Assembly: GCA_000231825.2 (NCBI GenBank) | Contig: JH720308.1 | Span: forward strand, 820,110 to 884,109 | Source: Tetrahymena elliotti 4EA | Taxonomy: Eukaryota; Ciliophora; Oligohymenophorea; Hymenostomatida; Tetrahymenidae | Length of the DNA: 64,000 nucleotides | Reading direction: 5' to 3' | Part shown: positions 24,187-34,268 of the stretch, piece by piece | Position numbering within the stretch: position 1 is the stretch's first letter | How the letters are laid out: every line of letters begins with the position of its first letter | Made by a program: the position numbers and the translations under genes | Notes under the pieces: generated by a model | Told to the model about the DNA's origin: nothing | Seen by the model: the letters and a program-made list of their open reading frames with translations, nothing else | The model's database searches: none

Positions 24187-27100
24187 TCAACATTGTGTAG
24201 ATCTATAAATTTTGTATTAATCGAAATGTAATTCTATTTTATCGACAAATGTTTAGAATGGAGCCTGCATATTGTAACAACTATTATGTTCTATTGAGTA
24301 GTCTGCAAGACCTTTCCACAATTTAGAAAATTTAAGTTGTTTGAGATCACCAACAACTATAACACAAAGCCTAGCTCTACTTAAACTAACATTCATTCTT
24401 CTTCTGTCATTTAAGAAACCAATAGTTTTCTTAGTATTTTTGTCTCCATTTACTTAACTTGCTCTCACAGTAGAGAATATAATTATATCTTTTTCTCTAC
24501 CTTAGAAACCATCAACAGTGTGAACTTCAACCATACACTTCTCTGTTTTATCATGAGCTTTAATTTTCTTTTCTATTTCCTTAACCTAACGAGAGTAAGC
24601 AGTAATAATACCCAATTTGTTCAAATCGAAACCTGGGAAAGCAGTTCTTAATTTATTGTAAATTTCAACTATTGCCTTTGCTTCGTCTTCATTCTTGTAA
24701 GAAGATTTTTCAAAGATTTCATTACCCTATTAGTTAAATTAAATTTAAAATTTATTTCTTTGAAACAAAATTTATTCTTTTTACCTCAACATTGAAGAAA
24801 ACAACAGGCTAAAATAATCTTAACTAATAAATTTCAGGTTATCCTACTAACTCATTAATCTTTTCAGCATCTGAAATTTTATCCTAGTAAAAAGTCTAGG
24901 AGATAAACTTACTAATAACTGGATTCATTCTATATTGTTACTAAAAAAATTAATAAAATTGTAAATGGGTATTTGTTGAAAATAAAACTTACATTCAACA
25001 TATGAACTTCTACTTTACACTTTTCAAAACGTTCGAAAAGACTCTAATGATAGTTGAACTTTTCACATTTTTTAGAAAATATAGTAGCAGGTAATTAATT
25101 ATGATCACCAATTAATATAAGTCTACTACATTAGTATTATAATGGAATAAGTGTACTAATTTCTGTTGATTGAGCTGCTTCATCAACTACGACAGTATCG
25201 AATTTCTTATTTTTATTTACATTTTTATAAAATCGATTTGCTTATTAAAAATTTACAAAGTTTGCTGAGGCTAAAATTTATGAACCAGTTGAACTGAGAG
25301 TACCGCAAATAATCTTAGCTTCTTTTAATATTTTCTTTCTAACCTCTTAGGCATCATCAGGTCTAAGATTTAATTCACTTATCTTTTACTTAACTAAATA
25401 ATCTAAGGAAACATCTTCTAATTCTTTATCAAAATTTTCACCAATTCTGACTATAATTTTAGAAGGATCATAGATGTTACCATTTTTGTCTAACAAGCCC
25501 TTTTTCAAAAAAAGACATTTGAATAAAATCTTTAAATTGAATTAAATAAATATAAATTACTTCTTTTTTCATTTTACGAACAATTTCATCAATAGCAGCA
25601 TTAGAAGGACCACAAATTAAAATCTTTTCAGGAGGTGCATGCTCTTCTTAAGCTTTCAGAACAGGAATGACTTTATCAGTATATTCTGCAGTAATGTATT
25701 TTTTAGTTTTAGTAAAATTGGAAAAATCATTGTGTAAGTGATCAAATGTACTATCTCTCCAATCAACATAATTTGGCTACATCCAAGGCATAGCTCTAAT
25801 TTAAAAAAACCAAAATATAGTTTAGGAAGGAATATTTTACGAAAATTACATTTCAAAATGGAATTCTCCTGATTGTTCAACTAACTTTGATTTATCTTCT
25901 ATTTCCATTTAATTATTTTACTTAAGTTAATCTTGATTAAAAGAGTTAATTAGCACTGAAACTGTACCTAAAACAGTACGGGTTTTACCAGTACCAGGTG
26001 GACCTTAAATTAAAGTAACACCTTACTTCTTAAGGGTAGAACTAATAGCTTGTATTTAAGAAGGATTATAAATTTGGTTTAAACGAATTGAAAGCTATTC
26101 AGGAATTGCAAACTTCTCTTCTTTCATTTAAGTTAATTTTTCAGGGTTAAGTATAAAATCCTTAAGCTATAAATCATTAAAATTATGCAAAGCCTTTTAT
26201 AAACAAAAATTGTTTTAATTATCTAAGAATAATATGATTCAATTATAAAATATGTATAGTCTAATAGACAAATTTATAAATAAAACCAATTACTTCATAT
26301 TCTCTTTGTATAGTAACTATACTGCAGAACTTCTTTACATACCAATTTCTCCATACACTTTCATCTTGTTGCATAACTTTAAGTATTTTTTAATTACGTG
26401 GATCGCTGCTATTTTCATCAAAAACAACTTTGACAATAATTTCATTTCCTTCAGCTCTTTCTACAAGACCTAACATATGTTCTCCTGATATTACTTTAGA
26501 AGGCTTTTTTTTTGAAAAGTAAAAGCAACATTAAATTAAAAATCAGACTTTCTACTTAAAAACAAAATGGAATAATTCATGTAATAATTGATTTACATCT
26601 TATAAACAAATCACAATAAAATCATGAGTTCCATATTTTGTTTCTGAATCAGATATTTTCTCCATAGTAAATCTTCTAAAAAAGAGTTCAGAATTATTTT
26701 TTAAAGTTATCACTTAAGAGTTTTTTAATCTCATAATTTCAGGAGGTCTCGACTATATTATTTATCATTTTATTTATTTTAATATTTTTTATCAGAAATT
26801 ATTTTAAAAGAAACTAGCTAACAAACAACTTACTTCTGTAACTTAGGCTTTTATAATTTATGCTTTTGCTTCAGAAAATAAATGTTGCTCAAATGTTTTA
26901 ACATAATCTTCAGCATCATTAAAAGAAAGAGGAATATTTGCTAAATTTGTAAAGCTCAATTATGGTTGCTATTTAGTATTTTCTTGCTCAATCTATTCTG
27001 CATTTTTATCTGTATTTTCCTCAGGAATCAAGTTATTTATATCACTAGTTTTATTTTCATCATCTCCTTCTACATTTAAATTAATGTTTTCTATAGTTTC

Positions 27101-27205
27101 ATCAAAATTGATATTATAATCTCTAGAACACAAATAATAATGAAGTCCATCTAGTATTCTATTATCCTTCTTTTCTGTCTCTTCTTAAGTTCCCTTATTA
27201 CTCAT
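24187..27205 (-). CDS. SF1B helicase, Sen1/UPF1-type
   Basis: Predicted 818 aa in eight exons (27205-26834, 26752-26597, 26503-26357, 26193-25850, 25795-25561, 25499-24993, 24940-24785, 24726-24187). All helicase motifs are present: Walker A GPPGTGKT (about 288), GPSNAAID, Walker B DEAAQ (about 523), GDHNQLPAT, QQYRMNP (587), TVDGFQGREKD (about 711) and the arginine-finger segment VSLSRAR. Upstream of motif I, NPSQIQAI is the Q-motif of this group. The family unwinds RNA or RNA:DNA hybrids; Sen1/senataxin act in transcription termination, UPF1 in mRNA surveillance, SMUBP2 in translation. The acidic N-terminal 120 residues show no UPF1 zinc domain, so a Sen1-like assignment fits best. The intron 26194-26356 was set by phase; a nearer GTATG donor would create a TGA at the junction. 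Confidence 0.88.
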
Positions 27206-27396
27206 GGTATTTGAATTTCTATTTATTCTCCTTTTGAGTATATTTAGCTTAAATATATTAATTTAGTTAGATCAAAAAGTGTATCTTTAAATAATATATC
27301 AAGATTAAAAAATAAAATAAAAAATTTCTATTTAGTCCATTCCTTAATTATTATTATAGGGTCTATTAGATTGCTATAAATATATTACCCCAATTT

Positions 27397-28421
27397 TCAT
27401 TCATCCTAACAATAAAATCATAATTTTTTATATTTAAGTAGAATTATTGTCATGTTTTACCTTTCTAAATTGTTAAAATTGTCTTTCTGAGAAAAAAAAT
27501 TATTTTTATATAAATGTTAAAATGCTTAAAAATTCATTTTTAAAATTATTTAATTGATAATAATTCTAATTTGTTGAAATAGAAAATTTCTCATCATTTA
27601 TAGTTTGATTCTTAAATATCTTTTATTCTTTAAATTAGATATAGCACCTACTATTTTATGCAGATAAAGATATTATCTTGTTTAAAATATTATATTTTAT
27701 AAAATAATAACATTCCTCATAGTTAAAAAATATAACAATATTTTCTTAATTGTAGAATATAATCTACTTTGAAATCTGTTCAAAGACTTCTTTCTTCTAA
27801 TAAGTTATTTTTTTTCTTTATTAAACAGGAAATAACTCCAACTAAAAATTGTTTTATTTTCAAAAAGTAAGAATAAATAATCTCATTTTCATCTAAATTA
27901 ATTTTTTATTTTAAAATTTGTCTTTTTTGGTTTAAATAAATCCATAACTAATTTATGAAATTAGTTAGACTCAATCTTTCAAAAATGTTATTCAATTTCA
28001 TGTATTTTATCAAAGTTTAGAGCTTGTAAATCGTCTTTACTAATCAATTATGGAATCATATTTTTAAACTTAATTTCTAAAATTTTTATTCAAATAAATA
28101 AGAATCTTTCTTTTTTATTGTTAAAATGTTAAAAATTAAATTTTATTGTATCAATAAGATGTCCGAATATACTGCTTTAATTTCTAAATGAATGATTTAC
28201 AATATTTAAAATTGAGAGTAAGTAGTACTTACCATTTATAAAGGCTTTATTCAATAATGGAATAATATTATATTTTCTAAAATGTATAGAAAATATGATG
28301 AATCTTTAATGATGCTAAGTTAAAAAATACAAATTTTTATCCAATAATAAGATTCAAGTTTTACTGTAAAGATAATAGAATTTTACAAATTAATAAATTA
28401 ATCAATAGAAAAACCATTCAT
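27397..28421 (-). CDS. low-confidence candidate gene, 226 aa
   Basis: Five exons can be joined in phase (28421-28365, 28314-28233, 28039-27843, 27796-27461, 27405-27397), including one excellent GTAAGT donor at 28232. The middle reads as helical protein, for example LTNFINQLWIYLNQKRQ and EVFEQISKQIIFYN. Against it: the composition is rich in Ile/Asn/Phe/Lys as expected for non-coding A/T, one donor is GTTGGA, and the start codon would lie only 8 bp from the divergent actin-like ORF. No family recognised. It could be a real fast-evolving gene or an artefact of having only one stop codon. Confidence 0.3.
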
Positions 28422-28429
28422 AGAATTAA

Positions 28430-29797
28430 ATGCGTAATTTTTTGCATAAAAGAAAATAAAGCTCTACTTCTATTTCAGATAATGATGCTCTGCCTTATAT
28501 AAAATCTTAGGACAGTCTAGTATTTAACTCAATTAAAACAATAGAAATAGAAAAAGGAAGCTTTATCCATCCAAAGTAATAATCTACTCTATTTAAATCT
28601 TCTAAATTATTAAATAATCATGTGAAATTTGCTAGTGATACTTTAATCAGTCCATTCGCAAACACCTTATCAGAAGATGTTTAGTAATCAAATAATAAAT
28701 TAAGATCATTGATAAGTACTAAAGATACTTTAGATAATCCTAGTTAATCCATAAGCTCAATGCCTTTAATACCTCAACAAAATAAAAATTAATCTAGTGT
28801 TTAAACTATTAACAAAAGTTCTTCTAAAAGTCTAGTTGATTTGTTTAGCAAAAATAAAAAATAAAAACCTGAAAAGGAAATAAAGGAAGAAAATAGCTTC
28901 TAAACAGCCAACACTAGGTATTAAGCTAAAAAGAAATAATTTTATAGTGAAGTAAAAGAATTAGAATAACTAATCAAAAGCACCCAAGTTAAGAGAGAAA
29001 ATAAAAAACTTAATAGTCTTGTTAATAGAAGAGATTCTAATCTATTTCACTTTTTCTAACCACTTATATAGTTATCTGTATTAAATGAAGACTATCACTA
29101 GTTTCAAAAATACTAAGGAGTAAGTACTATTATCTTAAAAGAGTTTTCAAATAAAACATATCTAAATAATATTTTGTAAAATAATGGAACTGGATTAATA
29201 TTAGTTGAAAATTATGGAGCTGTATCTGTTCTCCCTTCTTTTAATTTCATAGTTAAAGAAAATGATTGCTATAAGCATCCAATAGACACAAATTTTTTAG
29301 CTAATATAATGTAAGAACTCATAATATGTTAGTTTTAAATAGCTAGTTTTACTGATCAAGAAATAAATGATATGTGCAAAGAAATTGTGTTAAAGAATTG
29401 TTATTTTGCATTAAATTATAAATCTGAAAAAGCTGATTTTATATAAAGTTATATTCATTGGACAGTATTTAAAAAACCTTTAGAATAATTGAGAGATAAT
29501 GGAAGAAGTTTTAATGACTTATTACTCACAATTTATTTAGGACATGAAAAGATAGACTGTCCTGAATAAATTTTCAACCCCATAAGATAAAATAACTGTT
29601 TACCTAGTATGTAGGATATAATTAGATCTACACTAAGAAAATTTTCTCATGAAGAGATTGAACAGATATTGAGCAATATAGTTTGTGTAGGTACTTATTT
29701 CAATTTAAAAGGATTTCAAGAGAGGATGAGCTAAGTTTTAAAAAGCATGTACAAAACAATTAATATATAACCATAAATAAGAGTTTTTTAAATATGA
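28430..29797 (+). CDS. divergent actin-related protein, C-terminally truncated
   Basis: A single exon of 455 aa. Residues about 30-50 (NSIKTIEIEKGSFIHP) match the first actin strand and phosphate loop in a degenerate form, somewhat like ARP8. A Ser/Lys-rich insert follows to about 210. From residue 230 the fold is clearer: LILVENYGAVSVLPSF, KEIVLKNCYFALNY, GHEKIDCPEQIFNP (the actin LG.ERF..PE.LF.P segment) and IVCVGTYFNLKGFQERM (actin IVLTGG...PGF.ERL). The usual GG is replaced by VG, and the nucleotide loops are poorly conserved, so ATP binding is doubtful. The protein stops where actin continues with the W.GGS.L helix. It may be a nuclear ARP in a chromatin complex or a ciliate-specific cytoplasmic ARP. 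Confidence 0.72.
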
Positions 29798-30356
29798 ACA
29801 CTAGTTAGATCATTTCCTAATTTCAATTATTTCAATTAATTTTCAAAATATATTTGTGATTATATTAAAATCAAATTATTTCTCAAAAAAAATCTATGTT
29901 TTTTTTCAAATTTAATCGATTTCATAAGTAACATAGTTTTCATTATTTGCAATCATGAAAATATCTTAACTTTTAAAAATTTACAGGCCAATAAAAAATT
30001 AAATGAAATATTTTCAATAGTAAATTTACAATAGTTTATCAAAACTTTGCACTTAAAGACTTGACATTTTTTGAAAAAAATATATAATGAAATCTCTCTT
30101 TACAAAATTGTTATATTCTTTATTGTATAGAAAAAAAAATGCCAGTGGTAGAATATTGAATAAAAACATAAAAGTGTATAATTTTAAAAATTAACTTTTT
30201 ATAAAAGATATTTAAAATAACTTTAATTATCGTTTTGTCTTTGAATTTAAAATTAATAACAAACAATATACTGGTCTTCTCTATTTAATTTATTAGTTAA
30301 GATTTAGATTTTATTAAATACTTTTTGAAGAGATTATAAAACTAGGAGAATTAAAA
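29798..30356. other. intergenic, AT-rich
   Basis: Spacer between the ARP-like gene and the micro-exon gene. I looked for exons that would continue the truncated ARP (a W.GGS segment) and saw none. Confidence 0.5.
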
Positions 30357-33300
30357 ATGTTTGACAATTAAGAAGTAGATCCTATGAAGGAAAAAATATC
30401 AAATGCTATTAAAAATATGAGATCTCCATTTAGGCATTACCCTAGATGTAACAAGTGCCCTCTTTCTAAAGACATGAGTTTGATGTGAATAAATTAATTA
30501 AATATCATTTAAATAACTATTAAGTTAAAATGTTTAAAAAATTTAAGATGTCTAAACCCTGATTGTGGAGAAAACTATTTTAAATTGATATGTCCATATT
30601 GCCATAGAAATGAGCACCAAAGACATGAACTAAAAGTTGAAGATGATCTTGATTTAGTTCTACAAATGATAGAAGATCATACTAGGTCAAGGTATATTAA
30701 TAAGCAAGTCACAGATTAAGATGTTGGATTTATTGATCTACTTTTAGATTCATAAAAAGCTTTGAATAAGCTACTAAACAAGATACAATAGGTTTGAAAC
30801 TATTAATTAGATTTAATTAGAACGATAAGTGATATTAAATGATATAGGTCAAGTTCATATTAGATGATACCTTGAATGGTTATAAGAGAAGAATGAGAGA
30901 ATATGAAGAGGTCATAAGAATGATTAACAATGCATAAATGTCTTCTAGCTAAGCCATTATTAATGAATAATTATTTAAAATTAAAGACAAAATTGTTTAT
31001 AATTGTAATGAAACAGATGTTTATATTGAGTGGAATTTTGAGAAGACTTACAATGAAATGGAAAAAAAGAGAAGAGAGGGATACAGTTAATAGTGTCTTA
31101 AAACAATAAGTTAATGTGAAAAATCATTTAAAAATTTAGTAAATATAACATTTAATTATTTATATTTTTTGCTTATCAATAATAAAAAAATGTAGCTCTA
31201 GAATTTCCGTGATGTAGTCAATCCAATATTAGAGAAAAGAATAGTTCAGAAGGTTTGTTTGGATAAATGCAATTAGATGCTTGATAGACTCAATATTTCA
31301 TGGAGAGTATTAACTTAAATTAATAACTGATAAGTTTTTTATGAATTTTTTAAAATTATAAAAAAAGTGGGAAAAATATGTAAATTAAATTTAAAACAAT
31401 ATTGCTGATTGATAAACGTTAAAATAACTAATCAAAATATTAGGAGGACATTGTAATATTTTACATTTAATATAAATCTAATTCAGATATTTTATTAAAT
31501 AATATAGGAAGTAAGTTTAGTTTTTGGAGAAATTTTTAAGTAACGAATATGCCTATAATGATAGATCGTAAAATATTTACGTTTTCAATATTAATATTAA
31601 TTAACACATATTATTTTAACTAAAGAAAGTAAATACATATATTAGATGAGTAGGAATAGTTTAATATTATTTTATCTAAAATAAAATAGAGAGTAAATTA
31701 TAAATTAAAAAAAAGCTAATATGATATTATTTTCAATAAAAATAGATGGTAAGTTTATTTTTCAAAATTAAACTGAAAGTGATGAAAAAACAAAATAATT
31801 AGAATGTAAGATAATTTAGCAACACTTGGCAAAGATTTAATTTAGTTTATTTTTTAATTAAACTCATAAAAAAGGCAGTAAAATTATTTGCTAAAATTTA
31901 AATTTATATCTAATTTTTTTAAATCAAATAAGTATGTAAGTTTTCTAACTAAATAAAGAAGCCTAAAATAACAATTTTGGAAATTTTAAAACAAACTAGC
32001 AAGTAAATTTGAAAATAAAATATTTATGACCAAATTGATACTATTTAACTTATTAATAAAAAGAACGTAAATAAAATATTACTTTTTTTTGTATAATTAA
32101 TTAATATTTTTTAAAAAAATAGGGAGTAATTTATTTCTTACGATAAAAGTGCAAATGATAACTAATTTTTTAATTTTTTAGAAAGTAAAATTGCTTCAAA
32201 ATAATTTCTTTAAATTAATTTTATCACTTTTATGAACACCTAAAAGAATGTAAGATTATTTAAATCATTTTAGTATTTATTATAAATTATTTTTTTAAAA
32301 GTACGTAAATCAATAAATTATCTTTGATGAATCATTCATAAGATTATCTAAATTTATTTATTTAGAGGGTATATTTTTTTTCAGGAACTTATTTTTCATT
32401 AAATGAATTATTTGTAAAACAGCCAGTAAAGTTAATTATTTAAGATATCATTTAACTTATTTCACTTTAATAATATTAAAAAGTGCGTAATTAATTAAGG
32501 TTGAATAGAATTAGATTAAAAATTACTCTAATTGGTAATATAGATCGTAAATATTTAGATGGAGATAAAAGAATATTAATTTTGTTTTAGAATGTAAATT
32601 CTTCTATTTGGATTAAATTAAAAGTAAAAAAATTTTTTAAAGTTGGTAAAATTTTAGTTTGCGAACAATAAAGGCTTATGTTGTACTCTTATAAAAGACA
32701 GTAAATTTATTTTAAAGCTTAAATAAATTAAAGTAGATTTTTTAAAATAGAATGTAAAAAAAATTAAATTAATGGTGACATGAATTTATTTTCACAAAAT
32801 AAAAGAAAGTAAAATTCAATTATTAAATCAAAGAATCTTAACTTAATATCTTTAAAATAGTTCGTAAAAAAATTATAAAGAATTTTTATTGTTAAATAAA
32901 AATTATTATACCTTTACTTAATTTAGGAAGTAAGATATCTATAAAAACAGCAAGTTTGAAAAAATTATTTACTAACTAGGAAGTAATTATCTTCATTTTT
33001 TAGAATAAAATAATTAATATTAATATTACAAAAGATCAACATTTATGAATTTGTGAGTGGTTCAACTTCAAAAGAGACCTAAAAAAAAGAAATCGAAGTA
33101 TTTATCCATTTACTTATTTTGAATCAATAAGTTTAATTAATATAATTTTTAAATGTTAAAATATAAGATGGTAAATTAAATGATTGATTGATGAAGATAA
33201 AGATAAACAAATATTTTTATTTTAATAGCTAGTAAAACATAATTTGAATAGTCAATTTACTTAACAACATTCAAACTTATTAGATAGTAAAATCTTTTTA

Positions 33301-33696
33301 AATTTCAATTTATTTCAAATAAAATAATTCATTTTTCAAAGGATGTAAGTTTATTAATTGCTTGGAAAATAATGTTCATTAACACTTAAAACACAAATCC
33401 AATAGAAAGTAAATTTTTTAAGGATTTATAGCTTTAAATTAATTAAATTTTTTTATTTCAAAACTTAAAAGTGGGTAAAATATTTAGTCAAAGTTTATTA
33501 ATTTAAATATTTTTTCAAATGAATCCATAAATAATCCTTAAATAGACAGTAAAATTATTTTTTCACCATTCATTTTTAAAGATGCTAAAATTAAAAAAAG
33601 CATGCAAAAGAACTTTTAGAGATTTTCTTAAGTTTCTAAGAAAAGATTTAAGAATCTAGTAACTTTTAATAGATACTACCAGATAACATAAATTGA
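30357..33696 (+). CDS. micro-exon gene: zinc-binding/helical protein with 33 single-codon exons
   Basis: Predicted 350 aa from 41 exons and 40 introns. Normal exons: 30357-30484, 30548-30791, 30848-31138, 31196-31306. Then 31368-31379 (12 nt), 31444-31452 (9 nt), 26 exons of exactly 3 nt (31508 to 32982), 33035-33097 (63 nt), seven more 3-nt exons (33168 to 33548) and the last exon 33601-33696 ending in TGA. Total coding length is 1,053 nt, all in phase. Residues 25-75 hold a B-box-like zinc cluster: PRCNKCPLS, CLNPDCGENYF, CPYCHRNEHQRHE. The rest is helical and charged. The last exon reads AKELLEIFLSFQEKIQ. The intron 31139-31195 is a multiple of three and could be retained. I do not recognise the family. 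The 5' half is secure; the array is inferred from splice signals and phase, with no RNA evidence. Confidence 0.72.
31508..33548 (+). other. tandem array of 3-nt phase-0 micro-exons
   Basis: First bases of the 3-nt exons: 31508, 31565, 31626, 31690, 31746, 31803, 31875, 31933, 32000, 32064, 32123, 32182, 32247, 32302, 32366, 32423, 32484, 32544, 32591, 32643, 32698, 32751, 32806, 32861, 32927, 32980, then 33168, 33229, 33284, 33342, 33406, 33472, 33546. Every one is preceded by AG and followed by GTAA (GTAT once, at 32369). Introns between neighbours are 44-71 nt. Codons 1-13 give EIKRMNAYQNGKN, codons 14-26 give YRPCINLTNKFEE, and the last seven give MLIDKWT. The introns share no sequence beyond splice ends, so this is not a DNA repeat. 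Confidence 0.8.
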
Positions 33697-34268
33697 TGAA
33701 TTTATTAACTTTGTTTGTAATTTTATATTCTTTTATACTTGTTTTATTGAAATTTAATTAAAAATAATAAAAGATTTTAGCTTTTTTTGTTTGGTCTTTT
33801 AGATTTTCATATCTTTCTTTTTTTCAAAGTTTTTGATTCTGTTTAAATTAATGACAAATAGTATTTAACCAGTCGATTTTATTAAAAACCTTATCTATTT
33901 TTCTTTTAAATATCTTAAATCTTACAGTAATTATTATATGAAGGAAATTAAGTCTAGATCATTAACTTGTATATGCACTTAAAGTAATAATAGAGAAGAA
34001 ATAATTTATTAGCATATTAAAATAAATAAGTTGATCATTTTTAAGTTACAGAGACTTCTTTTTGAACAAGTTTTTATTCTTTTATTTCGAATATTTTTAC
34101 AAGACTTTTCCAAATAATTTTTGATATTGATTAAGAAAATTAATAATAAAAAAAAATCTAAATTATTTATCAATTTAAATCTTTAGGCAAGTTCTTAGAG
34201 GAAAAATAAAATTTCTGAAATTTAAAATATTTACAAGCTTAGAATAAGAGTAAGTCAAATTAGCTTAA
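33697..34268. other. intergenic, AT-rich
   Basis: Spacer before the large membrane-protein gene. AG-NNN-GTA units stop at 33548, so the array does not continue here. No gene seen. Confidence 0.55.

Noticed and set aside
26223..26342. Intron 26223-26342 in the helicase using the GTATG donor
   Set aside because: Joining there creates an in-frame TGA. The intron 26194-26356 is in phase and gives the expected sequence before the Q-motif.
27780..28001. Apparent +1 frameshifts in the weak minus-strand candidate
   Set aside because: Alternative introns (28040-28232 and 27797-27842) give a continuous frame, so frameshifting is not required. The gene itself remains doubtful.
32615..32626. An AAAGTAAAAA stretch that could mark another micro-exon
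   Set aside because: No AG lies at the right distance in front of a 3-nt exon, and the 49-nt intron 32594-32642 is already normal.
32948..32956. An extra AG-CAA-GTTT unit inside the array
   Set aside because: The following bases are GTTT rather than GTA, and accepting it would split a normal 50-nt intron (32930-32979) into pieces of about 20 and 27 nt.
31508..33548. Regular spacing of about 57 bp, reminiscent of a CRISPR array or tandem repeat
   Set aside because: Only the short AG-NNN-GTA junctions recur. The intervening sequences are unrelated and vary from 44 to 71 nt, there are no Cas genes, and the organism is a eukaryote. Splice sites with phase-0 codons explain it better.
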